In this document: positions 7,308 through 14,832 of the stretch, piece after piece | Layout: every line of letters begins with the position of its first letter | How positions within the stretch are numbered: position 1 is the first letter of the stretch | From: Prauserella muralis | GTDB taxonomy: Bacteria > Actinomycetota > Actinomycetes > Mycobacteriales > Pseudonocardiaceae | Assembly: GCF_003202285.1 (NCBI RefSeq) | Contig: NZ_MASW01000002.1 | Span: forward strand, 682,001 to 746,000 | DNA: 64,000 nt | Reading direction: 5' to 3' | Position numbers and translations under genes: made by a program | Notes under the pieces: model-generated | Told to the model about the DNA's origin: nothing | Databases searched by the model: none | What the model saw: the letters and a program-made list of their open reading frames with translations, nothing else

Positions 7308-10300
7308 TGGTGTTCCCGCAGACCCCGATCAACGTCACGACGCAGCTGTTCTACGACGGCCAGTGGAACACCGTGGGCAACGCGCCGAAGGGCGACGGCG
7401 TCCGCTACGACGACGGCATCCGCATCGTGCGAGGCCGCACCGACGAACAGTCCACCGCGTCGCCCAGCTCGGCCACGTTCAAGCTCGGCAACCTGTCCAA
7501 CACCTACTCGCCGCACAACCCGGCCTCGCCGCTGTTCGGCAAGATCGGCCCGAACACCCCGGTGCGCGTGAAGATCCCGCCATCCGGCGGCGAGCAGGTC
7601 GCGCTCAGCCTCGCCGGAGCAGTCGACCCGGCACCCGGCGCGCGCGTCGAAACCCCGGACGCCGTGCACCTCGACACCACCGGCGACATGGACGTGCGCA
7701 TCGACGCCGAGCCGGACCGGTGGCGGTGGGAAACCTACAGCTACACCCTGGCCAGCCCGGGCGCCCCGAAGTTCGTCACGCTGGCGTCGAAGTGGCACGA
7801 CACCGGCGTCGGCACCAACCAACGCTCGTGGGTGTTCGCCATCCGCTACGACGGCTACCTGCGGTTCCGTATCAGCACCAACGGTGCGGCCAGCGGCCAG
7901 CTGTCCTACCTGTCCACCGAGCCCGTCCCGGCCGACGCCGGGCGCCTGGCGCTGCGTGTCGCGATCGACGTCAACAACGGCGCCGGCGGGCACGACGTGC
8001 GCTTCTACACGGCCGACACGATCGCCGGGCCCTGGACACAGCTCGGCGGCACCGTCACCACCGCGGGCACCGTCGGGATCTTCAACTCCAGCGCCGACCT
8101 GGTCATCGGCTCCACCCACGCCGGGCAGCCCTACGCCGCCGGGACCGCGTCCTACACTGGGCTGCTGCACGGGTTCGAGCTGTACGACGGGTTCGGCTCG
8201 CGGGTCGCCGCGCTCAACTTCGGCGGCTACGACACCTTCGACCGCACCCTGCTCGACGACGAGGGCGTCACCTGGCAGCTCGCCGGGGCGGCCGAGTTCG
8301 TCAACACCGCCACCCGGCACTGCGGGGAGATCGCGGACTGGTCCCCGGACTGGGACCGCAGCGGCACGGACCGGTGGGTGCCCGTCACCGCCTCGGGCGT
8401 GATCCGGCGGCTGCGGCAGGGCGACAAGCCGGTCGACTCGCCGATGCGCAAGAGCTGGACGCAGGACTACCTGTTCCCCGGCGCGCTGCCCGACGCCTAC
8501 TGGCCGTGCGAAGACGAGGACTCGGCGACCACGATCGCCTCGGGGTTCGAGGGCAAGCCGCCGATGAAACTCGGCATCCGCGACGGCTTCCCCATCCGCG
8601 ACACCGAGTTCGCCGCCTACAACGGCTTCTACGGCTCCAAGCCCATCGCCGAATTCGGCGTGACCACCGCGTTCGGCGACATCGTCGGCGCGCAGGACAC
8701 CGGATTCATGCAGGCCCTGTGCCTGCTGCACCTGCCCGAGAACGGGATCGCCTCGGACGTGGAGATCCTCAACGTCGCCACCACGGGCACGACCGCCGAG
8801 TGGGCGCTCGTGGCGAAGGCCTCCACCGGGCACCTGCAGCTGCGGATCTACGGCGAGGGCGGCTCGCTGATCGACTCCAGCGGCATCTACCCGTACGGCC
8901 TCAACGGCAAGAACGTGCTCGCCGGGTTCCAGCTGGTGCAGAGCGGCGCCAACATCGACTGGTACGTCATCGTGTGGGAGCAGCCCGACCTCAAGGCCGG
9001 TGTCGCGTTGAAGAACGTGTCGGCGGGCATCGCGCCGGACACGCTGCTGGGCCACCGGTTTGGCAAGCCGATCAGGGCTTACATCAGCAAGCTCGGCGAC
9101 GCCGACGGCACCGCGGTGGGGCACGTCACCGTGCGCACGACGCAGACGTCGCAGGAGCTGGCGACGCTGCCGATCCAGGGCATTCACCCCGGCAACCTCA
9201 CCCGGAACGCGTTCATCGGCTGGGCGCGCGAGACGGCCGGCTACCGGATCATCCGACTGTGCCAGGAGCACGGCGTGCCGATCCGGTTCATCGGCGACCC
9301 GGACGCCACACCGTTCCTGTGGTTCCAGCCGGATGGCAACGTGGTGGATCTGCTGGAGGAGGCCGCGGCCACCGACGGCGGGATCCTCGCCGAGGCGCGG
9401 GAGTTCCTCGGGTTCGAGTACATCACCCGCGAGGCGCTGTGCAACCAGACACCGGCGCTCACTCTCGACTACGCGGCGGCCGACTTCTCGGAGGTGCCCC
9501 GCCCGAAGCAGGACGATCGCTACATCCGCAACGACGTCACCGTGCAGCGCCGCGACGGCTCGTCTCGCCGCTCGGTGCAAACGTCGGGGCCGCTGAACGT
9601 CAGCGACCCGCGCGACGACCCGCAGGGCGTCGGCCTCTACGACGAGTCGGTCACCCTCAGCCTGTACAACGACGGCCAAGTCGCCGATCAGGCCTCGTGG
9701 CGGCTGCACCTCGGCACCGTCGACGAGGAGCGCTACCCGTCGCTGGTAGTGAACCTGGCCCGCCGCACCGGCTACATCGACACCGTCCTCGGCCTGCAGC
9801 TCGGCCAGCGCATCGCCGCCACCAACATGCCGACCTGGGTCAAACCGGAGAACGTGTCGCAGCTGCTGCGCGGCTACGACGAGACGATCATGACGTTCGA
9901 GCACCGGTTCGACTTCAAGACCACCGCGGCGGGCGGCTACGACGTCGCGGTCTACGGCAGCGACCGGGCGGGCACGCTCGGCTCCGAGCTGGCCACCGAC
10001 GTCGACAGCGACGACACCACGCTGTTGGTGTCCACGACCCGCGGCTACCTGTGGACCGAGGACCCGGCCGAGTTCCCGTTCGACGTGCTGCTCGGCGGTG
10101 AGGCGCTGACCGTGTCCGCGATCGAGCCGTGCGCGCAGGATGCGTTCGGGCGCACGGTGGCCTCCGGGTGGGGCACGCCGGACGTCGGGCCGCCGTGGGC
10201 GACCTCGGGCGGCGCCGCGGCGGACTTCGCGGTCGGCTCCGGGTACGGGTCGATGACGCTGTCCACGGTGAACGTGCGCCGCGAAGCGCTGCTCGGGGTG

Positions 10301-10837
10301 TCGGTAGCCGACGGCGAGATCGCGGCGACCATCGCGACCAGCCAGGTCGCCACCGGCAACTGGATCACCGCGCAACTGCTGGCGCGCCGCTTCGCCGTCA
10401 GCACCTACCTCGCGGCGCAGGTCGAGTTCAAGCACACGGGCATCGTCGGGATCGCCCTGTACGAGGTGGTCGGCGGCGCGGCAACGTTCCTCTACGGCGC
10501 CGAGTACGGCAGCTACGCGGCCGGCGAGCAATTCCGGGTGCGGCTGCGCACGATCGGTGAGCAGGTGCGGGTCAAGTTCTGGCGCGTCTCCGCCGGCGAG
10601 GCCTCCGCGTTCTACCAGACCACCACCATCCCGGTGCTCGCCGCGGCCGGTGACCTCGGCGCGGCGGCGATGTCGACGACCGGCAACACCAACGCCAACC
10701 CCGCCGTGCGCTTCGACGACCTGATCGTGTCGAGCCCGCAGCGGTTCACCGTCGCGCGCTCGGTCAACGGGGTCACCAAGTCGCACAGCGCGGGCGACGC
10801 GGTGGCGTTGCGCAACCCCGCGTACTTCGGGATCTGA
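7307..10837 (+). CDS. Large minor tail protein / distal tail and receptor-binding component
   Basis: A 1176-residue protein directly after the tape measure, the usual place of distal tail and tail-associated proteins. It is almost all beta and loop. Residues about 120-330 resemble a LamG/concanavalin-type sandwich (strand DVRIDAEPDRWRWETY, then LHGFELYDGFGSRVAALNF), and about 950-1150 form a second sandwich with alternating hydrophobic strands, both suited to sugar binding. The middle (about 640-930) is the probable hub domain. Expected role: baseplate hub plus host surface recognition. Only family-level assignment is possible. Confidence 0.78.
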   Translation: MVFPQTPINVTTQLFYDGQWNTVGNAPKGDGVRYDDGIRIVRGRTDEQSTASPSSATFKLGNLSNTYSPHNPASPLFGKIGPNTPVRVKIPPSGGEQVALSLAGAVDPAPGARVETPDAVHLDTTGDMDVRIDAEPDRWRWETYSYTLASPGAPKFVTLASKWHDTGVGTNQRSWVFAIRYDGYLRFRISTNGAASGQLSYLSTEPVPADAGRLALRVAIDVNNGAGGHDVRFYTADTIAGPWTQLGGTVTTAGTVGIFNSSADLVIGSTHAGQPYAAGTASYTGLLHGFELYDGFGSRVAALNFGGYDTFDRTLLDDEGVTWQLAGAAEFVNTATRHCGEIADWSPDWDRSGTDRWVPVTASGVIRRLRQGDKPVDSPMRKSWTQDYLFPGALPDAYWPCEDEDSATTIASGFEGKPPMKLGIRDGFPIRDTEFAAYNGFYGSKPIAEFGVTTAFGDIVGAQDTGFMQALCLLHLPENGIASDVEILNVATTGTTAEWALVAKASTGHLQLRIYGEGGSLIDSSGIYPYGLNGKNVLAGFQLVQSGANIDWYVIVWEQPDLKAGVALKNVSAGIAPDTLLGHRFGKPIRAYISKLGDADGTAVGHVTVRTTQTSQELATLPIQGIHPGNLTRNAFIGWARETAGYRIIRLCQEHGVPIRFIGDPDATPFLWFQPDGNVVDLLEEAAATDGGILAEAREFLGFEYITREALCNQTPALTLDYAAADFSEVPRPKQDDRYIRNDVTVQRRDGSSRRSVQTSGPLNVSDPRDDPQGVGLYDESVTLSLYNDGQVADQASWRLHLGTVDEERYPSLVVNLARRTGYIDTVLGLQLGQRIAATNMPTWVKPENVSQLLRGYDETIMTFEHRFDFKTTAAGGYDVAVYGSDRAGTLGSELATDVDSDDTTLLVSTTRGYLWTEDPAEFPFDVLLGGEALTVSAIEPCAQDAFGRTVASGWGTPDVGPPWATSGGAAADFAVGSGYGSMTLSTVNVRREALLGVSVADGEIAATIATSQVATGNWITAQLLARRFAVSTYLAAQVEFKHTGIVGIALYEVVGGAATFLYGAEYGSYAAGEQFRVRLRTIGEQVRVKFWRVSAGEASAFYQTTTIPVLAAAGDLGAAAMSTTGNTNANPAVRFDDLIVSSPQRFTVARSVNGVTKSHSAGDAVALRNPAYFGI

Positions 10838-10847
10838 GGAGGAACTC

Positions 10848-11294
10848 ATGCCGCTGGCAGGCACCAAGGTCGACGCGCCGGACGTCACGTGGCGCTCCGG
10901 GTCGGCGGTGCTGACCGACAAGAACACCTTCGCGGCGATCAACTCGTGGGAGGACTGGGGCACCGAGACGATCCAGTTCGACGACCCGGGTATCCGGGTC
11001 GCGATCGTGGCCTCGGGGTTCGGGAACCTGTTCGGCAACTCGGCGAACTACCGGTCCGGGCAGCCGCGGCTCGCGATCTCCATCGACGGCGGGGCGACCT
11101 TCACCACCCTCAACGACGGGGAGCCCCCGTTCTGCGTGGTCCGCGTGGCTGGCGACGCCGACGGATTCGGCACCGGCCTGCGGGTCGAAGGCGTGCCAAC
11201 AGGCGACATCGTCGTCAAGATGCAGGGCCAAGTGTCCGATCTGGACGTCGATTTCCGCAACGGCTACATCACCGCGATCATGCACCCGGTGTGA
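10848..11294 (+). CDS. Phage tail fibre/baseplate-associated beta protein
   Basis: A 148-residue protein starting at ATG 10848 with GAGGAGG 5-10 bases upstream. It is strand-rich, with an AISIDGGATFTTL motif like sialidase/BNR or tail-spike turns, and no signal peptide. It follows the large tail protein by 10 nt and precedes the lysis genes, so it probably completes the baseplate or fibre. No enzymatic residues are evident. Confidence 0.6.
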   Translation: MPLAGTKVDAPDVTWRSGSAVLTDKNTFAAINSWEDWGTETIQFDDPGIRVAIVASGFGNLFGNSANYRSGQPRLAISIDGGATFTTLNDGEPPFCVVRVAGDADGFGTGLRVEGVPTGDIVVKMQGQVSDLDVDFRNGYITAIMHPV

Positions 11295-11297
11295 GCG

Positions 11298-11741
11298 GTG
11301 ATGATGCCCATGTTGATCGTCGACACGGACAGCGCGGAGGTGGAAATTGTGACCGTGCCAGGAGACTCGCCCACCGACACGCTGCTGCGCATGCTTGTCA
11401 CACAGGTCGAGAAGGCCAACACGGCGACCGAGTCGTTACGGTCGTCGCTGCACGAGGAGATCGCGGCGATGAACGTCAGCCTCGCCGGGCTGGCAAAGGA
11501 GGTCCGCGATCAACTGCCGACGATCGCCGTGCTCACGCGGCGTGCGGACGAGCAAGAGCGGGCGCAGCGCGACCTCGAGGACCGGTTCGGCCGCGAGCTG
11601 CAGGCAATCCGCGACCAGCGGATGCAAGACCGTGACGATCGCAAGTGGACAACCAGCCAGCGGGTGACGCTGGTGGGCATCGCTGTGACCGCGCTCGTTG
11701 CTGTCGTGTTCGGAATTCTGAGCCTCACCATCGGAGGGTGA
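11298..11741 (+). CDS. Coiled-coil protein with C-terminal membrane anchor
   Basis: A 147-residue protein with a central coiled coil (about 35-110: TQVEKANTATESLRSSLHEE, then REVRDQ-type heptads) and one hydrophobic C-terminal helix (VTLVGIAVTALVAVVFGILSL). GTG 11298 or ATG 11301/11310 are possible starts. Tail-anchored coiled coils placed directly before endolysin can be accessory lysis or holin-like proteins; an alternative is a superinfection or virion membrane factor. The single transmembrane helix with cytoplasmic coil fits a class of actinophage lysis-cassette proteins, but this is inference. Confidence 0.6.
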   Translation: MMMPMLIVDTDSAEVEIVTVPGDSPTDTLLRMLVTQVEKANTATESLRSSLHEEIAAMNVSLAGLAKEVRDQLPTIAVLTRRADEQERAQRDLEDRFGRELQAIRDQRMQDRDDRKWTTSQRVTLVGIAVTALVAVVFGILSLTIGG

Positions 11742-11743
11742 TC

Positions 11744-13087
11744 GTGTCCGCGTCCCGTGTTGACCGCACAACACTCGCCGACCAGGTCCGGCGCGCCCGT
11801 GTCGAGTGGCCGTTCGTCGACGCCGTCGAGGTCGACCACGGGCTGCCCGTCGGGCTGCTGTACGCGGTGGGGTCGCGGGAGACGAACCTGCGCAACGTCC
11901 GCGGCGATGGGGGCCACGGCTGGGGCGTGTGGCAGCGCGACGACCGCTACTGGCCTGTCGGTCCCGCCTACCTGGCCGACGTGCGCCGCCAGGCCGTGGA
12001 CGCGGCGTCGCTGTTGGCCGCGAACCGGCGGGCGCTCGGCGGCTGGCCGGCCGCGGTGGCCGCCTACAACGCCGGGCCGAGCCGGGTGCGGCAGGCGCTT
12101 GCCGAGGGCCGGGGCGTGGACTACTACACCACCGGCCGCGACTACTCCGCCGACGTGCTCGCGCGGCGATCCATCATCGAAACCCTCGGGGAGACCACTG
12201 TGCAGATCATCCCGCGCGCCCGCTGGGGCGCCCGCCACGACAACGGGTTCACCGCGGCGCCGCTGCCCGCCGAGGAGGTGTGGCTGCACCACTCGGTGAC
12301 GCTCGCCCCCGACATCCAGTGGATCGACGCCGACCGGGACGGTGTCGACGACGACGAGGAGCGCGCGATGCGCACACTGGAGGGCATCGGCGAGGACCGG
12401 TTCGGCGGCGGCATTTCCTACACATTCCTGATCCCGCCCTCGGGCCGGATCTACGAGGGGCACGGCGTCGGCCGCCAGGGCTCCCACACGGGCGGCCGAA
12501 ACGACCGCGCCCGCGCGATCTGCTTCATCGGCAACTACGAGACGCACCGGCCGACACAGGCTCAGATCGCCGCCGCGGCGTGGCTGCTGCGGCACGGCAA
12601 GGCACAAGGCTGGTGGCGGCACGCGCGGCTCAACGGTGGCCACCGCGACCTCAAGGCCACGGCGTGCCCGGGCCAGCACGCCTACGCCGCCATCCCCGCC
12701 ATCAACAAGCTCGCCGCCCAGCCGGGCGGCGGAGGAGCCGCACCAGGAGGAGGAAGCACCGTGAGCAAAGCAGACGTCGTCGACGGCTTGGAGCAGTACT
12801 TCGAGCGCGAGCGGCACGAGCCGACGCAGCGCGGCGATCAGCCCGACATGAACCTGCGGGGCTCGATCATTCACACCCACGAGTACGCCCTCGGCGCCTA
12901 CCAGAACTCGGGCGCCATCCGGCAGGAGATGGCCGGGCTGCGGGCGGCGCTCGACAAGCTGGCCGACGCCGTCGCGGCCGGGGGCGGCTCGTCGGCGGCC
13001 GAGCTGAAGCAGGCCGTCGCGGACGCGATCCGGGAGAACATCGTGCAGGTCGACGTCACGGTCGCCGGTGGCAGCGAGGAGGTCTGA
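11744..13087 (+). CDS. Two-domain endolysin: lytic transglycosylase plus amidase
   Basis: About 447 residues. Residues 20-135 are an SLT-like lysozyme fold: catalytic Glu46 in GSRETN and the AAYNAG motif near 105. Residues about 155-325 are an Amidase_2/PGRP domain (IPRARWGAR; zinc ligands His in LHHS near 182, His in GGHRDLK near 298, Cys in ACPG near 307). It would cut both glycan strands and the muramoyl-alanine bond of peptidoglycan. After a Gly/Pro linker comes a 108-residue C-terminal domain with its own in-frame GTG and ribosome binding site at 12761. GTG 11744 follows GGAGG by 6-7 nt. Confidence 0.88.
   Translation: MSASRVDRTTLADQVRRARVEWPFVDAVEVDHGLPVGLLYAVGSRETNLRNVRGDGGHGWGVWQRDDRYWPVGPAYLADVRRQAVDAASLLAANRRALGGWPAAVAAYNAGPSRVRQALAEGRGVDYYTTGRDYSADVLARRSIIETLGETTVQIIPRARWGARHDNGFTAAPLPAEEVWLHHSVTLAPDIQWIDADRDGVDDDEERAMRTLEGIGEDRFGGGISYTFLIPPSGRIYEGHGVGRQGSHTGGRNDRARAICFIGNYETHRPTQAQIAAAAWLLRHGKAQGWWRHARLNGGHRDLKATACPGQHAYAAIPAINKLAAQPGGGGAAPGGGSTVSKADVVDGLEQYFERERHEPTQRGDQPDMNLRGSIIHTHEYALGAYQNSGAIRQEMAGLRAALDKLADAVAAGGGSSAAELKQAVADAIRENIVQVDVTVAGGSEEV
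12761..13087 (+). CDS. Possible internally initiated C-terminal endolysin fragment
   Basis: An in-frame GTG at 12761 is preceded by AGGAGGAGG (12746-12754), a ribosome binding site as good as any in the module, exactly at the linker between the amidase and the last domain. It would give a 108-residue protein with a helical segment (QEMAGLRAALDKLADAVAA). Several known endolysins make a shorter wall-binding or oligomerising subunit in this way. The Gly/Pro-rich linker codons (GGAGGA) could produce the motif by chance, so this is a hypothesis. Confidence 0.35.
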   Translation: MSKADVVDGLEQYFERERHEPTQRGDQPDMNLRGSIIHTHEYALGAYQNSGAIRQEMAGLRAALDKLADAVAAGGGSSAAELKQAVADAIRENIVQVDVTVAGGSEEV

Positions 13088-13089
13088 AC

Positions 13090-13341
13090 ATGGCGAAGAA
13101 GCACGCACCCGTCGAGGTCAAGGTCAAGGCGTCCGCCGCGGCGGCCACGGTCACCGGCGTGGTGCTCGCGCTGCTCGGGCAGTACGTGTTCGGCGGTGAG
13201 GTGCCCGACCTCGTCGAGGGCATCGTCGAGCCGCTCGTCAGCGGCGGTGTGCTCGGCGGCATCACCTTCGGCGCGGGCTGGTGGGCGCGGCACAGCCCGC
13301 GGCAGCTGCGCAACGTCGTTGACGTCGACGTCGAGCAGTAG
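13090..13341 (+). CDS. Holin-like small membrane protein
   Basis: An 83-residue protein, ATG 13090, two bases after the endolysin stop and preceded by GAGGAGG. It has a lysine-rich N terminus, one clear transmembrane helix (AAAATVTGVVLALLGQYVFG), a second weaker Gly-rich hydrophobic segment (GGVLGGITFGAGWWA), and a charged C-terminal tail. Size, topology and place after the endolysin fit a phage holin that permeabilises the membrane at lysis. It ends the rightward structural transcript. Confidence 0.75.
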   Translation: MAKKHAPVEVKVKASAAAATVTGVVLALLGQYVFGGEVPDLVEGIVEPLVSGGVLGGITFGAGWWARHSPRQLRNVVDVDVEQ

Positions 13342-13376
13342 GCGCCGGCCACCCGCGTAGTCAGCGCTCGGGCAGC

Positions 13377-13414
13377 GGCCCCGCGTTCCCCGCTGCGGCG
13401 GCGAGCGCGGGGCC
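13377..13414 (+). terminator. Hairpin after the lysis genes
   Basis: GGCCCCGCG (13377-13385) pairs perfectly with CGCGGGGCC (13406-13414) around a 20-nt GC-rich loop, 36 nt after the holin stop. It lacks a clear T-run, as is common in actinobacterial terminators. Confidence 0.5.
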
Positions 13415-13443
13415 CTTCGCTGTGTCCGCACCTTGACAGCGTA

Positions 13444-13459
13444 TAGAACACGCGTTCGA
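13444..13459 (+). promoter_or_regulatory. LexA-type SOS box
   Basis: TAGAACACGCGTTCGA differs at one position from the actinobacterial LexA consensus TCGAAC-N4-GTTCGA. A TTGACA at 13433-13438 lies upstream, and a weak -10 (TCGAAT, 13456-13461) would be 17 bp away, so the box lies between and over the promoter elements. Transcription would then start near 13469, at the ATG of the next gene. Confidence 0.6.
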
Positions 13460-13468
13460 ATGAACGGC

Positions 13469-13714
13469 ATGCGGTATCTGCGGTGCACCCACAAAACCAC
13501 AGGTGAACAGCGGTTCTTCCTGCGGCCGGATGACGCGGAACGGGTTCTGGGCGAGGAGGGCGGCCTCGACGCATGGGAGCTGGAGTCGCAGTACGACCCG
13601 ACGTGGCGGCTGCCGGGCCGGGCGCCCGACCACCGCGGCCGACGGCCGGACCACCCGGACTACCAGCCGCCGCCCTGGGCTCGACACCGGGACGGGCGAC
13701 GGCGGTACGGCTAG
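13469..13714 (+). CDS. Small basic phage protein under SOS-type control
   Basis: An 81-residue protein beginning MRYLRCTHKTTGEQRFFL; ATG 13460 and TTG 13433 are upstream alternatives. The N-terminal half is a short beta/helix segment (FFLRPDDAERVLGEEGGLDA) and the C-terminal half is rich in Arg, Pro, Asp and His with no hydrophobic helix. It is isolated between two hairpins and preceded by a LexA-like box, so it is probably induced by DNA damage, perhaps together with prophage excision. I do not recognise the family. Confidence 0.55.
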   Translation: MRYLRCTHKTTGEQRFFLRPDDAERVLGEEGGLDAWELESQYDPTWRLPGRAPDHRGRRPDHPDYQPPPWARHRDGRRRYG

Positions 13715-13754
13715 CACTCGCGATCGCGCATTGGAACCTCCTGAGCTTGGGAGA

Positions 13755-13794
13755 CGGCTCCGGCGCCCGGGGGAGGTAGGCAGCGCCGGAGCCG
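13755..13794 (+). terminator. Strong hairpin terminator
   Basis: A perfect 12-bp stem, CGGCTCCGGCGC (13755-13766) with GCGCCGGAGCCG (13783-13794), followed by CCTTCT. It lies 41 nt after the SOS-box gene and would isolate it from the following regulator. Confidence 0.65.
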
Positions 13795-13883
13795 CCTTCT
13801 GGAGGGTGGTACACGCGCCGGCACGTGCGCGCGGCCACAACGGTAGGCGTGACCTGCGGAGACGCGTACCGCCGTTCGAGCGA

Positions 13884-13976
13884 ACGCGACATTCGCGCAG
13901 AGTGCGAAAAACGCGATCATCGCGACTAACGCGTCACGCACGGTGCGCGACAAGTGCGTCAATCGAGACAATCGCG
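13884..13976 (+). repeat. Cluster of CGCG-centred short repeats before the HTH gene
   Basis: Within 93 bp, CGCG or GCGC cores recur about every 8-11 bp, flanked by A/T (ACGCGAC, TTCGCGC, ACGCGAT, ATCGCGAC, ACGCGTC, TGCGCGAC, ATCGCGCG). Two parts are palindromic: TTCGC...GCGAA (13892-13907) and CGCGATCATCGCG (13912-13924). Helically phased repeats next to a MerR/excisionase-like gene could be its binding sites; the function is inferred. Confidence 0.4.
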
Positions 13977-13978
13977 CG

Positions 13979-14170
13979 GTGATCAAGAAGCGGCTCGTGT
14001 CCACGGGTGAGCTGGCACGCGAGCTGTCAGTGAGTCGGCGTACCATTCAGCGCTACGTCGAGGACGGGCTGCTGGAGCCGACGGATGTGACGCTCGGTGG
14101 TCACTACCGGTGGGACGTCGACCTGGTGCGCCGCCGCATCCGCGAGCTGCTGAAGGAGCGCAACCGCTAG
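13979..14170 (+). CDS. MerR/excisionase-like HTH protein
   Basis: A 63-residue protein starting at GTG 13979 (upstream GTG 13943 would add 12 residues). It is one winged-helix unit: STGELARELSVSRRTIQRYV is the HTH and EPTDVTLGGHYRWD the wing, followed by a basic helix. Such minimal MerR-like proteins serve as excisionases or as lysogeny regulators of phages and integrative elements. The repeat cluster immediately upstream is a plausible target. It converges on the leftward mini-operon, its stop overlapping that operon's last gene by 4 nt. Confidence 0.7.
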   Translation: MIKKRLVSTGELARELSVSRRTIQRYVEDGLLEPTDVTLGGHYRWDVDLVRRRIRELLKERNR

Positions 14171-14304
14171 GGCAGGCCGCGCAGGCCTGCCAGCACTCGC
14201 AGAAGCAGCGCGAGCCGGGGGTCGTCGTCCGGGTCGAACGCGGGCCATATCGGCTGAGTGTCGTCCAGGCGCGGCAGTAGTTGCGTCGGTGCGTCGCTGC
14301 TCAC
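14167..14304 (-). CDS. Tiny acidic phage protein
   Basis: A possible 45-residue protein (MSSDAPTQLLPRLDDTQPIW) starting at GTG 14304, 7 nt after the stop of the Cys-rich gene upstream in the same leftward transcript. Hydrophobic-acidic content and a C-terminal leucine-rich helix are visible, but it is too short for a family call. Codon usage is compatible with coding. Confidence 0.35.
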   Translation of the reverse strand: MSSDAPTQLLPRLDDTQPIWPAFDPDDDPRLALLLRVLAGLRGLP

Positions 14305-14311
14305 GGACTGG

Positions 14312-14662
14312 TCAGCGCCGCAATCGCCGCAACGTGATCGGCTCCGTGACCGGCCGCACCATCGGCATCGGTCGCGCTGCCGCGCACGGCCACGGTTGCT
14401 CGCAGGTGTCGCAGTGGGCCCCGCCGTGCTCCACACAAGGCTCGTGCGGGCCCGACTCGACCGTGCGTGCGTCCGCCTCACGCTCGGCCGCGCGCTCGTC
14501 GAGGGCGTCCGCGAGCGCGCGGTACTGCCGAGCCAGCTCGCGCAGCCCGTCGGCCGGTAACTCGCCGCCGTCCTGGTGGTGGATCATCTCCATGACGGCA
14601 GGGCCAAGGGCGGCGTTGAAACGCTGGAGGCGGGCGAGCAGCTCGCGGTCGCGCTCGATCAC
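14312..14662 (-). CDS. Phage protein with helical N terminus and Cys-rich zinc motif
   Basis: A 116-residue protein starting at GTG 14662, whose first bases overlap the stop of the 23-codon ORF upstream (GTGA). Residues 1-70 are helical (ELLARLQRFNAALGPAVMEM, then an RALADALDERAAE coil); near residue 80-100 comes CVEHGGAHCDTCEQPWPC, a compact Cys/His metal site. Proteins with an HC..C..PWPC end are frequent in actinophage accessory regions. No role is known to me. Confidence 0.6.
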   Translation of the reverse strand: MIERDRELLARLQRFNAALGPAVMEMIHHQDGGELPADGLRELARQYRALADALDERAAEREADARTVESGPHEPCVEHGGAHCDTCEQPWPCAAARPMPMVRPVTEPITLRRLRR

Positions 14663-14730
14663 GTGTCGTCCTCCGGGCCATCGCCGTCGGCGTCGACTGT
14701 GGTGCCGTCGGCGCGGTTCCACCAGCTCAT
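14659..14730 (-). CDS. 23-codon leader-type ORF, translationally coupled
   Basis: ATG 14730 is preceded by GAGGGGAGGT at a good distance and encodes a 23-residue peptide (MSWWNRADGTTVDADGDGPE then DDT) whose stop overlaps the next start as GTGA. It is the first ORF after the GntR-side operator. It may be a real micropeptide or serve only to deliver ribosomes to the next gene. Confidence 0.45.
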   Translation of the reverse strand: MSWWNRADGTTVDADGDGPEDDT

Positions 14731-14747
14731 GCCGACCTCCCCTCGCA

Positions 14748-14805
14748 CTGGTTAAGATATCTTTACCAGTAGCACACTGACACAGCCGGGGGGAACTGGT
14801 CAAGA
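14748..14805. promoter_or_regulatory. Palindromic operator and half-site between GntR gene and mini-operon
   Basis: At 14748-14769 CTGGTTAAGATATCTTTACCAG-type symmetry spans 22 bp with only one mismatched pair (arms CTGGTTAAGAT and ATCTTTACCAG). A second half-site, CTGGTCAAGA, is at 14796-14805. The sites lie between divergent genes, and their AT-rich cores stand out in GC-rich sequence. Probable target of the GntR protein encoded next door, acting on both directions. Confidence 0.65.
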
Positions 14806-14832
14806 CAAGCTGACATGTGGAGAATTAGCAGG

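Noticed and set aside
7028-11038. Very long open frame on the minus strand across the tail genes
   Set aside because: It is the antisense shadow of a high-GC coding region; composition is Arg/Gly/Ala/Val-rich without domains and it opposes well-supported tail genes.
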